From contig NZ_JAUSQX010000001.1 of the NCBI RefSeq assembly GCF_030811535.1, forward strand, positions 1 to 64,000: a stretch of DNA of 64,000 nucleotides. The letters are read 5' to 3'. The notes under the pieces were generated by a model that searched no databases, was not told the origin of the DNA, and saw only the letters and a list, made by a program, of their open reading frames with translations. The position numbers and the translations under genes were made by a program. The stretch's first letter is position 1, and the number at the start of each line of letters is the position of its first letter. Positions 1 to 10,283 of the stretch are shown piece after piece. Source of the DNA: Trueperella bonasi. GTDB taxonomy: Bacteria; Actinomycetota; Actinomycetes; Actinomycetales; Actinomycetaceae.

Positions 1-2
1 CG

Positions 3-389
3 AAGGATTTGCGTGAACTACCGAGCAAAATGTTGGAAGAAAGCTATGAAATAGTTGAGGGCATTCACATTCGAGCCGTGCCGGCGCCGGGCCACACAGA
101 GGGCTCAACGGTCTTTCTTTTGGAGGCCGATCCTACTCCTGATAGGGAAGGTGCAATGATGAGCACCGGGCAAACCGAGCAGATTATGTTGTCAGGTGAC
201 GTGTTGTTCAATAACGGGGTTGGCCGAACAGATCTTGCCGGCGGTGACCCGGAGGAAATGGCGGCAACACTGCGACTTCTTGTACAGATCATTAAACCGG
301 AAACGTACGTATTTCCCGGTCATGGCCCCTTTACCACCATGGGCCGGGAGGTGCGTCACAACGCATACTTGCACCATGCCATGAGGTAA
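3..389 (+). CDS. Metallo-beta-lactamase-fold hydrolase (glyoxalase II-like), 5' end outside window
   Basis: The reading frame is open to the left edge, so only the C-terminal 128 or so residues are visible. They carry three metal-site elements of the metallo-beta-lactamase fold: APGHTEGS, LSGDVLF (bridging Asp) and PGHGPFTT (last His). The first HxHxDH motif would lie upstream of the window. The closest well-known group is the glyoxalase II/YcbL-type thioester hydrolases, often found just before hisS in actinobacteria. The substrate cannot be told. The gene ends 49 bp before hisS. Confidence 0.85.
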   Translation, partial: KDLRELPSKMLEESYEIVEGIHIRAVPAPGHTEGSTVFLLEADPTPDREGAMMSTGQTEQIMLSGDVLFNNGVGRTDLAGGDPEEMAATLRLLVQIIKPETYVFPGHGPFTTMGREVRHNAYLHHAMR

Positions 390-426
390 GACACTCGCTG
401 ATTCGGCGATTTGGCGCCAAAGATGG

Positions 427-432
427 AACAAT
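427..432 (+). promoter_or_regulatory. Candidate leaderless -10 box of hisS
   Basis: The hexamer AACAAT ends exactly 6 nt before the hisS ATG. No Shine-Dalgarno sequence is visible, so transcription probably starts at or next to the start codon. Confidence 0.45.
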
Positions 433-438
433 AGGCGC

Positions 439-1773
439 ATGGCAAAAATCGCACCTATCTCCGGATTTCCAGAATGGCTACCCGCCGGTCGAATCATCGA
501 ACAACAGGTGATTGACCTCTTACGGCAGACCTTTGAGCTTCATGGCTTTTCAGGAATTGAAACTCGTGCGGTTGAGCCCGTAGAGCGCCTGCTGTCAAAG
601 GGAGAGACATCTCAGGAAATCTATCTGCTTCGCAGGCTTCAAGACGAGGCCGGCACAGATTCCCAGCTCGGGCTCCACTTCGATTTAACGGTGCCACTTT
701 CTCGTTATGTTTTAGAAAACGCCGGGCACCTCGATTTCCCATTCCGCCGTTATCAGATTCAAAAAGTCTGGCGTGGTGAACGTCCACAGGACGGTAGATT
801 CCGAGAATTTTTACAGGCGGATGTGGACGTCGTCGGACAAGATTCCCTCGCTTTTCACCACGAAATCGAACTGCCGCTTGTGATGATCGAAGCGCTAGCG
901 AAGTTACCGATCCCACGCGTGCGTATTCAGGCATCGAACCGGAAAGTGGCGCAGGGCTTTTACGAGGCCATCGGCATCGAGGCTGTTGACGAAACACTTC
1001 GCATCATGGATAAGCTCGATAAGGTCGGGCCGAGAGTTGTTGTGCAGATGCTTGCTGAGGGCGTGGGCGCAACGGCTGACCAGGCTGAGTTGGCTCTCAA
1101 ACTTGCAGAAATTACCGGCGCCGATGCGCAAGTGGCTGATCGCGTTCGCGCACTTGGCTATCACAGTGAACTTCTTGATGAAGGGCTTCAAGAGCTTGTC
1201 GACCTTGTTGAAGGCGCAAACGAGTTGATTCCAGGATCCTTGATTGCAGATCTCAGCATTGCTCGCGGTCTTGATTACTACACGGGCTCGGTTTACGAGT
1301 CCACTTTGGAAGGCCACGAAGATCTTGGATCTGTGTGCTCGGGTGGGCGGTACGATTCGCTCGTCTCCGATGGTAAAAAGACCTATCCCGGAGTTGGTTT
1401 ATCGATCGGTGTCTCGCGCATCCTTGCACGAGTGATCGGCGGCGATCTAGTCGTGCCATCGCGGAAGGTTCCCACCACTGTTCTCGTTTCCGTTTCTGAT
1501 GAATCAGATCGGATGCGCGCACAAAAGACCGCGCGAGCATTGCGCGCTCGTGGCATCAGCGCTGAGGTGTCCGCGAATTCGGCTAAGTTTGGAAAACAGA
1601 TTCGGTATGCAGATCGGCGCGGAATTCCATACGTCTGGTTTTCAATGGACGCGGGCGAACAAGTAAAAGATATTCGCTCAGGCGAACAGGTAATCGCCGA
1701 TCCTGATACGTGGATGCCACCCGCAGCCGATCTGAAACCTGAACTCCTTTCCGGCAAGGGCGCGAATGACTGA
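439..1773 (+). CDS. hisS: Histidyl-tRNA synthetase
   Basis: A class II aminoacyl-tRNA synthetase of 444 aa that charges tRNA-His in the cytoplasm. Motif 2 is recognisable around RYQIQKVWRGERPQDGRF, the histidine-specific loop as ARGLDYYTG and motif 3 as GLSIGVSRIL. A C-terminal anticodon-binding domain follows. The length is normal. The first residues (MAKIAPISGFPEWLP) match the usual actinobacterial N-terminus, which supports the ATG at 439. Its stop overlaps the start of the following dynamin-like gene by 8 bp, so the three genes 439-5073 are probably one transcript. Confidence 0.97.
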   Translation: MAKIAPISGFPEWLPAGRIIEQQVIDLLRQTFELHGFSGIETRAVEPVERLLSKGETSQEIYLLRRLQDEAGTDSQLGLHFDLTVPLSRYVLENAGHLDFPFRRYQIQKVWRGERPQDGRFREFLQADVDVVGQDSLAFHHEIELPLVMIEALAKLPIPRVRIQASNRKVAQGFYEAIGIEAVDETLRIMDKLDKVGPRVVVQMLAEGVGATADQAELALKLAEITGADAQVADRVRALGYHSELLDEGLQELVDLVEGANELIPGSLIADLSIARGLDYYTGSVYESTLEGHEDLGSVCSGGRYDSLVSDGKKTYPGVGLSIGVSRILARVIGGDLVVPSRKVPTTVLVSVSDESDRMRAQKTARALRARGISAEVSANSAKFGKQIRYADRRGIPYVWFSMDAGEQVKDIRSGEQVIADPDTWMPPAADLKPELLSGKGAND

Positions 1774-3508
1774 GGATTTCCACATCCCTCAATCAAGGGT
1801 GAGCCAAGTGCTCAGACCCTTTCGAGATTCGGCTGTCAAACTGGAGTTCCCGATGCCCGTTGGGGATGCGGCAGAGGCTGCACTCGTTCGTCAGGACGTC
1901 CTAAACCAGCTCGATGACTATGTGATTCCGCGACATGAATCTTTGGAAGCCCCGCTGCTTGCAGTGTTCGGCGGCTCTACCGGTTCGGGTAAATCGACTC
2001 TGATTAATTCGATCCTTGGTGAAGTGGTTGCGCTGGCTTCAGCGATCCGACCCACGACGCGGCGGCCGCTTCTATTGTTCAATCCCGACGACGAACACTG
2101 GTTTACCGATAGGCGTATATTTCCGACGCTGGCACGGGTTACCTCGCATGGCCCAAATGATCTCGAATCTACGGGGCAGGCTGGCAACGAATTGGAAGTT
2201 CGCGCAACGCAGCTCGTTCCACCCGGTATAGCTTTCCTTGATTCGCCCGATATCGATTCGGTTGTGGTGGAAAACCGTCAGCTCGCCGCTCAGTTCCTGG
2301 CTGCGGCTGATCTTTGGGTTTTTGTGACGACGGCGGCCCGCTATAGTGATGCAATCCCGTGGGCGATGCTCGATGATGCTGCCGAACGCAACGTCGTCAC
2401 AGCAATAATTCTCAACCGCGTACCCGCCGGAACGGGCGCCGAAGTACGGCAAGATCTAGATCGAATGCTTCGTGAACGAGGTCTTGAACAGGCGCCCCTA
2501 TTCATGCTCTCCGAGCAAAGCCTTGACGAGTACGGCCGGGTTTCACAAGCGGACGTGGCACCAATTCGTGGTTGGTTGGAGGGGCTGGCAGCCGATGCGC
2601 TCTTGCGCAGTTCGGTTGCCAGGCAGACATTGTGGGGCACGGTTCGTACCATCGCCGCTCATGGCGAGTTTCTACTTAACGAATACGATCATCAGATCGC
2701 GGGAACTGAATCGTTGCGCTGGGACGTTAATTCAGCTTTTGAGTGCGCTCTTAACAATGTTTCACATCACCTTTCCGATGGGACCATGCTACGTGGCGAG
2801 GTTGTGCAACGTTGGCAGGACGTTGTAGGTACCGGAGAGTGGGCGCGCAAGCTTGAAAAGGGAGTTTCGGCCCTTCGCGATCGGGTTTCAGCATTTTTCC
2901 GAACACCGGTCGATACTGCGCCCGTTGAAGAAGCAATTGAAGATAGTCTGCACACGTTAATCGTCAGCGAGGCACAGCTAGCGAATGTGACTGTGCAAGA
3001 CGCATGGAACCATGGAATTGCACGCGAATTAGTCTCCGGAGCTTTAGAACAACAGCGCTCGGATCAAGAGCGCAACGAGTCTGCAGCCACCCTATTAAGA
3101 CATTGGCACAACGATCTTATTGCGATGATCCGTGCCGAGGGTGGCGAAAAACGAATGACCGCCCGCGCTTTAGCGCTCAGCGTTAACGCCATTGGCACAG
3201 TGCTCATGATCGTTATTTTTGCTTCAACTGGCGGGCTCGTGGGCGGCGAAATAGCGGTGGCCGGTGGCACGGCCGTCATCGCGCAGCGGGTGCTCGAAGC
3301 TATCTTTGGCGATGACGCCGTGCGCCGGATGGCCAAGCAAGCGCGCCAAAATCTGGAACAGAGATTGTCCGAATATTTTGCTGTCGATAAAAACGTATGG
3401 CTCGAAATGATTGACCAATTGCGAATTAGCCACGAGCTCCGAGACGAATATGCACAGGCGTTTACGCACTTAGCCGATGCGGTAGATGCCGATGGGAGAA
3501 GTTTATGA
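1766..3508 (+). CDS. Dynamin-like GTPase (first of a pair)
   Basis: A 580-aa large GTPase. The P-loop is GGSTGSGKST at about residues 69-78. Next come the switch I threonine in AIRPTTRRP, a G3-like LDSPDID and a G4-like ILNR in place of NKxD. The long helical C-terminal half holds a hydrophobic, glycine-rich stretch (about residues 470-510) that could be a membrane hairpin. This layout fits the bacterial dynamin-like family; in Streptomyces a neighbouring pair, DynA/DynB, acts at division septa. Overlap with hisS (8 bp) and with the next GTPase (4 bp) suggests coupled translation. A membrane-remodelling or septation role is inferred from family only. Confidence 0.8.
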   Translation: MTEDFHIPQSRVSQVLRPFRDSAVKLEFPMPVGDAAEAALVRQDVLNQLDDYVIPRHESLEAPLLAVFGGSTGSGKSTLINSILGEVVALASAIRPTTRRPLLLFNPDDEHWFTDRRIFPTLARVTSHGPNDLESTGQAGNELEVRATQLVPPGIAFLDSPDIDSVVVENRQLAAQFLAAADLWVFVTTAARYSDAIPWAMLDDAAERNVVTAIILNRVPAGTGAEVRQDLDRMLRERGLEQAPLFMLSEQSLDEYGRVSQADVAPIRGWLEGLAADALLRSSVARQTLWGTVRTIAAHGEFLLNEYDHQIAGTESLRWDVNSAFECALNNVSHHLSDGTMLRGEVVQRWQDVVGTGEWARKLEKGVSALRDRVSAFFRTPVDTAPVEEAIEDSLHTLIVSEAQLANVTVQDAWNHGIARELVSGALEQQRSDQERNESAATLLRHWHNDLIAMIRAEGGEKRMTARALALSVNAIGTVLMIVIFASTGGLVGGEIAVAGGTAVIAQRVLEAIFGDDAVRRMAKQARQNLEQRLSEYFAVDKNVWLEMIDQLRISHELRDEYAQAFTHLADAVDADGRSL

Positions 3509-5073
3509 GCCTCACAGAACAGATTGGTGATCTGCATGCCGCACTCGATATCGCAAAAAAGAAAATGCCCGGCATCATCGGCCAGTCAGAAGATGTACTA
3601 GACAAATCGATCAAGCGACGGTCGATCGGCGCTGACTTAACGGTGGTGGCCCTAGCTGGCGCCACGGGATCTGGAAAATCTTCGTTGCTGAATGCTCTGG
3701 TAGGCCAGGAGATTTCACCTTCGAGCGCCATTCGCCCCACGACCTTAGAGCCGATCGCGGTTTCGAATACCAACGCAAACGATCTGCTTGATTGGCTTGA
3801 TATCAACGACCGGCATGAAGCCGAACTGACGAATAACGGAGGTCTCGTTCTCATCGACCTTCCAGATATCGACTCGACCCAATTCGTTCATCGCGATACG
3901 GCGAAGCGGCTGACGGCGCTGGTCGACGTCGTCGTGTGGGTTCTTGACCCCCAAAAGTACGCTGACGCCGTCCTCCACGAAGATTATTTATCAAACTTGG
4001 CCGAGCACGCGTCCACGACAATCGTCGTACTAAACCAAGCCGACCGCCTGGACGATCCCACATTGACCGCGGTCATCGACGATGCCGGCAGACTTTTAGC
4101 TGACGACGGGCTACAAGTTGATGTCATCCCGACATCGGCGCTTACGGGCCGGGGATTGGTAAAACTTTGGGACCACATCGAACTTATCGTCAAAGCCAAA
4201 ACGGCCGCGGATGAACGCCTTGCCGCTGATATGAGAACCTGCGGGCGGAACATGATTGGCGCAATACACGCTGACGGTGGCCAGCACCCGCGCACTGCCC
4301 AAAAACTGAATTTCGAACCCGTGGCACAGGCGTTAGCCGCGGCAGGGGGCGCCGACGTCGTCGCAAAGGCATCGGCCGCTTCCTATCGCAAACGAGCTCG
4401 CGAGGCGACCGGATGGCCAGTCACACGCTGGCTTGCCGAACGCAAGATTGACCCACTGAAGCGCTTACGGCTAGTTGGGAATACCGAAGCGGTAACCGGT
4501 GCGCGTGGATTCGTCTCTCCAGCACTCGCCACGGCCGCGGACACCCAAGCCCGGCGCTTTGTTGACGCGGCCACCTCCCACTTGCCGCGACTTTGGGCTA
4601 AAGACGTCAAGGACGAGATGGGCGAGGGAGTCGACAATTACTTAGCGCGCATCGACGAAGTGATTTCCGAAACTAATCTCGAAGCAACACGACGCCCGCT
4701 GTGGTGGATAGTTGTCAATCTTTTGCAGTGGCTAGCACTGATCGTGGCAATCGTAGGCGGGGCTTGGCTCTTCCTTTTAATCTTTGCCGACACCCTCCAA
4801 TTGCAACTCGGCGAACCACCGGCATGGGGGATATTTCCCACGCCCATCATCATGCTGATATCGGGTCTTCTATCCGGCTGGCTCCTGGCACTTCTTGGCC
4901 ATACCCTGGCAAGCTCGGGTGAGCGACATACCCGCGAGCGAGTGCGCCGGCGTCTGCGCGGCGCAATCGAGGAAGATGCACGCGCTGAATTGCTCGTCAC
5001 GCTCGAAACTGAACGCCAAACCTACGAGCATTTATACACGCTTCTCGGATCGCTCACGCGGGCCAGCCGCTAG
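3505..5073 (+). CDS. Dynamin-like/YfjP-type GTPase with two membrane segments (second of a pair)
   Basis: 522 aa. The GTPase core is near the N-terminus: P-loop GATGSGKSS (about 52-60), SAIRPTTLEP as switch I, LIDLPDIDS as G3 and VVLNQADRL as G4. Two strong transmembrane stretches at roughly residues 405-430 and 445-470 form a short hairpin, followed by a basic cytoplasmic tail. Its start overlaps the previous GTPase by ATGA. It resembles actinobacterial YfjP/HSR1-related GTPases, and the pair is likely to form a heteromeric membrane complex. The stop codon is shared in a CTAG with the convergent helicase gene. Confidence 0.8.
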   Translation: MSLTEQIGDLHAALDIAKKKMPGIIGQSEDVLDKSIKRRSIGADLTVVALAGATGSGKSSLLNALVGQEISPSSAIRPTTLEPIAVSNTNANDLLDWLDINDRHEAELTNNGGLVLIDLPDIDSTQFVHRDTAKRLTALVDVVVWVLDPQKYADAVLHEDYLSNLAEHASTTIVVLNQADRLDDPTLTAVIDDAGRLLADDGLQVDVIPTSALTGRGLVKLWDHIELIVKAKTAADERLAADMRTCGRNMIGAIHADGGQHPRTAQKLNFEPVAQALAAAGGADVVAKASAASYRKRAREATGWPVTRWLAERKIDPLKRLRLVGNTEAVTGARGFVSPALATAADTQARRFVDAATSHLPRLWAKDVKDEMGEGVDNYLARIDEVISETNLEATRRPLWWIVVNLLQWLALIVAIVGGAWLFLLIFADTLQLQLGEPPAWGIFPTPIIMLISGLLSGWLLALLGHTLASSGERHTRERVRRRLRGAIEEDARAELLVTLETERQTYEHLYTLLGSLTRASR

Positions 5074-6812
5074 CGCAAATTTCTCCGCTTCCGGCCAGCT
5101 CCACGGCGCTCCTCGCCAAACCTCCGATCGGCACGATGTTTGCGAATTGGCCGGCCGCTCGTTCTGCGAGGGCCAGTATCCCGCGAGATGTTAAGATTTC
5201 GACCCGACACCTTCGCGTTCGCAATCCGCTTTTGGGTTCTCGAATCAATTTCTTTTTCGATCTCAACGAGCGAAAATGTCGGGAAAATATCGATTCGGCC
5301 AAGCTGGGAACCATCTAGGCCACCCTCACCGGTGATCGCCCCAACAATTGCGCCAGGAGATACTCCATCACGCCGGCCGACTTCAACGCGATACATTGTG
5401 CCATCGCCGTCGAACGTCCGCGGCTTATTTTTGGATCGGCGCTTATCGCGTTCGTCGCGGCTATCAAATGATGCCGTCAACGTGTCTGGTTCATCATCGG
5501 ATTGTGGGCCTGGATCACGCACACCAAGTGCTAGGAGTGCAGCAATCAGATCTTCGGGCGACAACCCTTCTTCTGATTGTATTTGTTCGGTTCTAAATTC
5601 ATCGATGACTTCGCGGTAAACTGATAGGCGTCCGATTTGATAGCGGTCTTTGGCTTGATTAACGAGGCGACGAGCTCGCAGGCGGGATACTTCCGCTGGA
5701 GTAGGAAGTTCGACCTGAGTCATCTGCGCACCGGTGATCTGTTCGATGCGGCGCAGGCGCGAGCGTTCACGTGGAGTAACAAACGTCAAAGAAATACCTG
5801 CCCGGCCGGCGCGCCCCGTGCGTCCGATCCGGTGAACATAGGTGTCTACTTCCCGCGGTACGTCGTAGTTGACAACGAGGCCAATACGTTCGACGTCGAG
5901 CCCGCGCGCTGCCACATCGGTAGCGACCAAAACATCCAAGGTTCCCGATCTTAGCCGCTCGACGAGCTTTTCACGATCCTTTTGCTGGACGTCGCCAGAA
6001 AGAGTCGCGGCTTGTACTCCTCGAGTTGACAGCTCGATAGCTAGCTCTTCTGCGGTAGCTCGTGTGCGCACGAATACCAGAGCGGCCTCGGCATCCGTCG
6101 TCGCTAAAACTCGCGCAAGAGCTCCAATTTTGTGCCGAGAAGGCACGACGGCGAATGTTTGCGTAATCGTTTCAATAGTTGAGGCCGGGGGAGTAACCGT
6201 AATTTCTACCGGATCTGACATATGGTTGCGGGCAACGTGGCGAATCTGCTTGGGCATAGTAGCGGAAAACAGAGCGGTGATACGTTCTTCAGGCAGATCT
6301 GAAGCGATCTTTTCAACATCTTCGGCGAAACCCATCCGGAGCATCTCGTCGGCCTCATCGAGAACGAAATAACGAACCCCATCCAATTTAAGCGCTTCAC
6401 GATCGATAAGATCCATGATTCGCCCCGGGGTACCAACGACGACCTGCGCGCCATCGCGAATCTTCCCGATCTGCGGCCCATAGGGCGATCCTCCGTAGAC
6501 GGCAACCACGCGCAAGCCGGTAGTTTGGGAGGCAAAATCGTCAATTGCGTCTGCGCCTTGGACAGCCAGTTCTCGCGTGGGTGCCAAGACGAGAGCCTGG
6601 ACTTGATGAAGATCCGGATCAACGTGCGTGATCATAGGAAGTGCGAAGGCGGCAGTCTTACCAGTTCCGGTTTGGGCTACGCCGACGACGTCACGCCCGT
6701 CGAGTAGTGGCGGTATCGCCTCGGTTTGGATCGGAGTTGGAGTTGTGTATCCCATCTTGGTGATGGCGGATAAAATATTTTCGGGCAGATTCAGCCCAGC
6801 AAAAGTAGTCAT
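5070..6812 (-). CDS. deaD: DEAD-box ATP-dependent RNA helicase with DbpA-type RNA-binding domain
   Basis: About 580 aa. The helicase core has the Q-motif region TTPTPIQTEAIP, Walker A AQTGTGKT, DEAD in VLDEADEM, SAT in FSATMP and HRIGRTGRAGR. A DbpA/CsdA-like RNA-binding domain follows (MYRVEVGRRDGVSPGAIVG), then a strongly basic tail. It probably remodels structured RNA or helps ribosome assembly. I place the start at the ATG at 6812 (MTTFAGLNLPENIL), where homology to DeaD begins. An in-frame start at 6926 would add 38 unconvincing residues. The stop overlaps that of the convergent GTPase gene. Confidence 0.93.
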   Translation of the reverse strand: MTTFAGLNLPENILSAITKMGYTTPTPIQTEAIPPLLDGRDVVGVAQTGTGKTAAFALPMITHVDPDLHQVQALVLAPTRELAVQGADAIDDFASQTTGLRVVAVYGGSPYGPQIGKIRDGAQVVVGTPGRIMDLIDREALKLDGVRYFVLDEADEMLRMGFAEDVEKIASDLPEERITALFSATMPKQIRHVARNHMSDPVEITVTPPASTIETITQTFAVVPSRHKIGALARVLATTDAEAALVFVRTRATAEELAIELSTRGVQAATLSGDVQQKDREKLVERLRSGTLDVLVATDVAARGLDVERIGLVVNYDVPREVDTYVHRIGRTGRAGRAGISLTFVTPRERSRLRRIEQITGAQMTQVELPTPAEVSRLRARRLVNQAKDRYQIGRLSVYREVIDEFRTEQIQSEEGLSPEDLIAALLALGVRDPGPQSDDEPDTLTASFDSRDERDKRRSKNKPRTFDGDGTMYRVEVGRRDGVSPGAIVGAITGEGGLDGSQLGRIDIFPTFSLVEIEKEIDSRTQKRIANAKVSGRNLNISRDTGPRRTSGRPIRKHRADRRFGEERRGAGRKRRNLR

Positions 6813-6956
6813 AATCCCTAAGTGGTGTGGAGGCAGCGATCCGGAATGGATGTGTGCCGCGGTAGTCATCGGTGCCCGTGAGCCGCTTAACACATCACAA
6901 CACGTACAGCTTAGGAAGAGCGGCATGGGCCTGGCACTTTTCGCGCCGCTAGAATT

Positions 6957-8354
6957 CTACTGGGAAGCAGTGTTCATTGGCACTGACTCGGGCGTGACTT
7001 CGAGCACCCGCCTAGTAACACCGAGTCCAATAGCCAAAATTCCGCACATGAGTGCGATGACCGCGGCGAAGGCGAGGTGTTGGAAACTAACGGTAGCTGC
7101 AAAGACGACTCCGCCCCAGGCCACCAGTAATGCGCCGCCCATTGTGTCAGCTAGCGAGAGAGCCGAGGAAGCCATCCCGTGCTTTTCGGGTGGAGTGATG
7201 CTCAATCCGTGAACTGTGAGCGCGGGGTAAACCGCTCCGATACCAAATCCGGCAACGAGCCAGCCAAAAAGGGCGAACAAGCCGTGTACGGATGGGAATA
7301 CGGCGACAATCGTAGCCAGAGTACCCAACAGTTGAATCGAGGTTCCAAGAAAAGGTAAACGTGCACGTGCGGCGGGTGATTTTACGCGCCCCTGTACCCA
7401 GGATCCGATTGCCCAGGTTATTGACCCGCTCGTCATAATCAGGCCGGCTTGCGTGGGGCCCCAGCCGTGAACTTCTTTGAGCATGAGGGGTAGGAAAATT
7501 TCGGTGGCAATATATGCGCCATTAACGATGCCTCGCAGGAGAACCGTGGCCGGTAAGCCCGGCGCTGCAATGAGGCTACCCTTTGGCAAGAGCGGCCTCA
7601 CTAAACCAAATGCCAAGGCGGTGAGGACGACGACGGCTGCTACAACGTGCCAGCCAAACGCGTTCTCGCGCACACCCGATAAGATTTGGATGCCGGCAAC
7701 CGTGATACCCGTCGTCGCCCCAAAAAATATCACCCTGCGCTGGCGGCCAAACGGCTTTGGCGGATGAAGGTCATGGAACTTACGAAATTGGATCACGAGC
7801 AAAGGCAAAATCAATAAAATCAAAAACGGCACAATGCCGAAAACCAGGCGCCAATTGAGATGCTCAACGAAAAGCCCCGCAATAAATGGCCCAATGAGAG
7901 AGGGAACAACCCAAGCGGCAGAGAACCACGCAAAAATTCGCGGTTGTCGCGAAGGAGCTACATAGTTGCCAACGAACACGTAAAGCGGAACTATCATCAG
8001 GCCGCCGCCAAGTCCTTGGATCCCTCGACCAAGTACGATCACTTCGATATTCGGTGCGCAAGTTGCAATAGTTAAACCGGCAACAAAGAGACCTATTCCG
8101 GTGTACAGCGAGGGTTTTGGGCCCTTTGCATCAGTCCATGGGCCAGCAAGGGCAGTTGTCATCATCTGCGTGGCCAACGCGATACCCGAAGCTAAAGCAT
8201 ATAAATGCTGACCATTGAGAATGTCGACCACGAAGGGCATCGCCGTAGCCACCGCAAGCGTTTCAAAAGCAACGAGGCTGATGAGGGTGACTGCGAGGAT
8301 CGTGAGCCATTGCTCGAGACTTCGAGGGATCTTTCGCCTTGTTTTATTTCTCAC
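6957..8354 (-). CDS. MFS transporter (drug exporter-like)
   Basis: A polytopic membrane protein of about 465 aa with many hydrophobic helices. Major-facilitator signatures include WTDAKGPKP after an early helix and the LGRGIQGLGGG stretch. The substrate is unknown; the family suggests proton-driven efflux. The start is set at the GTG at 8354 (VRNKTRRK, a short basic lead before helix 1). The open frame extends further upstream, but that part is not hydrophobic, runs against the aspS start and has no family resemblance. A -10-like box lies 6 nt before this GTG. Confidence 0.85.
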   Translation of the reverse strand: MRNKTRRKIPRSLEQWLTILAVTLISLVAFETLAVATAMPFVVDILNGQHLYALASGIALATQMMTTALAGPWTDAKGPKPSLYTGIGLFVAGLTIATCAPNIEVIVLGRGIQGLGGGLMIVPLYVFVGNYVAPSRQPRIFAWFSAAWVVPSLIGPFIAGLFVEHLNWRLVFGIVPFLILLILPLLVIQFRKFHDLHPPKPFGRQRRVIFFGATTGITVAGIQILSGVRENAFGWHVVAAVVVLTALAFGLVRPLLPKGSLIAAPGLPATVLLRGIVNGAYIATEIFLPLMLKEVHGWGPTQAGLIMTSGSITWAIGSWVQGRVKSPAARARLPFLGTSIQLLGTLATIVAVFPSVHGLFALFGWLVAGFGIGAVYPALTVHGLSITPPEKHGMASSALSLADTMGGALLVAWGGVVFAATVSFQHLAFAAVIALMCGILAIGLGVTRRVLEVTPESVPMNTASQ

Positions 8355-8360
8355 GCAAGA

Positions 8361-8366
8361 ATCATG
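8361..8366 (-). promoter_or_regulatory. Candidate leaderless -10 box of the MFS gene
   Basis: On the minus strand CATGAT ends 6 nt before the GTG at 8354. This supports the short start over the longer open frame. Confidence 0.4.
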
Positions 8367-8504
8367 CCACACGATGTTGGAAACGCAACTGCCCGCAGGT
8401 GTGATCTTCGAGCTAGTGAAGCGTAAAGTGGAAGTGCTGGCCGCCCGTCTCGCGGCTGGCAGCGTCCGCTCGTCTCGCGGGTGATTTTTAGGAAAGAGGT
8501 AAGT

Positions 8505-10283
8505 GTGCTCCGCACTCGTATGGCAGGTTCCCTGCGCAAAGAAGATATTGGTTCCACCGTCACGCTGACCGGCTGGGTAGACCGCCGTCGAGATCACGGA
8601 GGCATCGCTTTCATCGATTTACGTGACGCATCTGGAATCGCTCAGGTGACGATACGTGAAGAAGTGGCGCACGAATTGCGCTCCGAATACGTTGTCAAGG
8701 TTACCGGCACCGTCAACGAACGCCCGGATGGAAATGCGAATGCCTCGATCCCAACCGGTGATGTCGAAGTGGAGGCGACGGACGTCGAGGTTCTCAATTC
8801 GGCTGCCGCTCTTCCATTTCAAGTCTCGGATCACGCCGAGGATTCTGGCTCGGTTAACGAAGAAGTGCGCCTGAAGTATCGGTATCTTGATCTTCGCCGA
8901 TCTGCTCAACAGCACGCCTTGCGCCTGCGCGCCAATGTGAACCAGGCGGCACGCCGCGTTCTTGACGATCACGACTTCGTCGAAATTGAAACGCCAACCC
9001 TCACGCGTTCGACCCCTGAAGGTGCTCGCGACTTTATCGTGCCTGCGCGCCTTTCACCCGGCTCTTGGTACGCCCTTCCGCAGTCGCCGCAACTGTTTAA
9101 ACAATTGCTCATGGTGGGCGGCATGGAGCGCTACTACCAGATTGCACGTTGCTACCGAGACGAAGACTTCCGAGCCGACCGTCAGCCAGAATTTACCCAG
9201 CTTGATGTGGAGATGTCCTTCGTCGAGCAGGCTGATGTGATGGCGGTTGCCGAAGACGTGCTCAAAGAGATCTGGCAACTTATCGGCTACAAGATCGAGA
9301 CGCCCATTGCGCATATGCCCTACCGCGAGGCGATGGAACGCTTCGGTTCCGATAAGCCGGACTTGCGCTTTGGTCAAGAACTCGTGGACCTTACCGAATA
9401 CTTCAAAGACACTCCGTTCAGGGTATTCCAAAACGAGTACGTGGGCGCCGTCGTCATGCCGGGTGGGGCGGCACAGCCTCGCCGAGCTTTCGACAAGTGG
9501 CAGGAGTGGGCGAAAGCCCGCGGTGCAAAGGGGCTCGCATACGTCACGATTGCCGACGACGGCACGATGGGCGGCCCCGTATCAAAGAATATTTCCGACG
9601 CGGAACGCGAAGGTCTGGCCGAGGCAACCGGGGCAAAGCCGGGTGACGCCATCTTCTTCGCTGCGGGTAAAGCGGCTTCTTCACGTGACTTGCTCGGTGC
9701 TGCGCGTCTTGAGATCGGTAAGCGTTGTGGTCTGATTGACGAAGATGCTTGGTCGTTCGTATGGATTGTGGACGCACCTTTGTTCAAACCGACCTCCGAA
9801 GCCGAAGAGGAAGGCGATGTCGCAGTCGGCGGTGGGAAGTGGACGGCCGTACATCATGCTTTCACGTCTCCTAAACCTGAATGGATCGACACCTTCGATG
9901 AAAATCCTGGCGAGGCTCTCGCATCAGCGTATGACATCGTATGCAACGGTAACGAGATCGGCGGAGGCTCGATTCGTATCCACCGCGGCGATGTGCAAAA
10001 GCGCGTTTTCGACATCATGGGAATTGACGAGGAAACAGCGCAGACCCAATTCGGCTTCCTCCTTGAGGCATTCAAGTATGGCGCACCGCCGCATGGTGGT
10101 ATTGCGTTTGGCTGGGACCGCATCGTCTCCTTACTTGTGAAGGCCAAGTCGATTCGCGACGTCATTGCCTTCCCGAAGATTGGCAATGGCTGGGATCCGC
10201 TAACCGATGCGCCCGCTCCGATCACACCGGAACAGCGCAAGGAAGCGGGCGTAGACGCAAAGCCGAAGAAGAAAGACGAGTAG
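8505..10283 (+). CDS. aspS: Aspartyl-tRNA synthetase
   Basis: A class II synthetase of 592 aa. It has an N-terminal OB-fold anticodon domain ([13 protein letters not shown]), motif 2 in [20 protein letters not shown], a GAD insertion domain in the middle and motif 3 in [10 protein letters not shown]. The bacterial-type length and insertion fit actinobacterial AspRS. The GTG at 8505 is preferred over the in-frame GTG at 8481 because AGGAAAGAGG lies 5 nt upstream and the protein then begins [11 protein letters not shown]. Whether it also charges tRNA-Asn depends on a gatCAB system outside this window. The next gene starts inside its stop codon (TAGTG). Confidence 0.97.
   Translation: MLRTRMAGSLRKEDIGSTVTLTGWVDRRRDHGGIAFIDLRDASGIAQVTIREEVAHELRSEYVVKVTGTVNERPDGNANASIPTGDVEVEATDVEVLNSAAALPFQVSDHAEDSGSVNEEVRLKYRYLDLRRSAQQHALRLRANVNQAARRVLDDHDFVEIETPTLTRSTPEGARDFIVPARLSPGSWYALPQSPQLFKQLLMVGGMERYYQIARCYRDEDFRADRQPEFTQLDVEMSFVEQADVMAVAEDVLKEIWQLIGYKIETPIAHMPYREAMERFGSDKPDLRFGQELVDLTEYFKDTPFRVFQNEYVGAVVMPGGAAQPRRAFDKWQEWAKARGAKGLAYVTIADDGTMGGPVSKNISDAEREGLAEATGAKPGDAIFFAAGKAASSRDLLGAARLEIGKRCGLIDEDAWSFVWIVDAPLFKPTSEAEEEGDVAVGGGKWTAVHHAFTSPKPEWIDTFDENPGEALASAYDIVCNGNEIGGGSIRIHRGDVQKRVFDIMGIDEETAQTQFGFLLEAFKYGAPPHGGIAFGWDRIVSLLVKAKSIRDVIAFPKIGNGWDPLTDAPAPITPEQRKEAGVDAKPKKKDE

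Noticed and set aside
8355-8597. N-terminal extension of the MFS gene
   Set aside because: The extra 81 residues are non-hydrophobic, overlap the aspS start on the other strand and have no family match.
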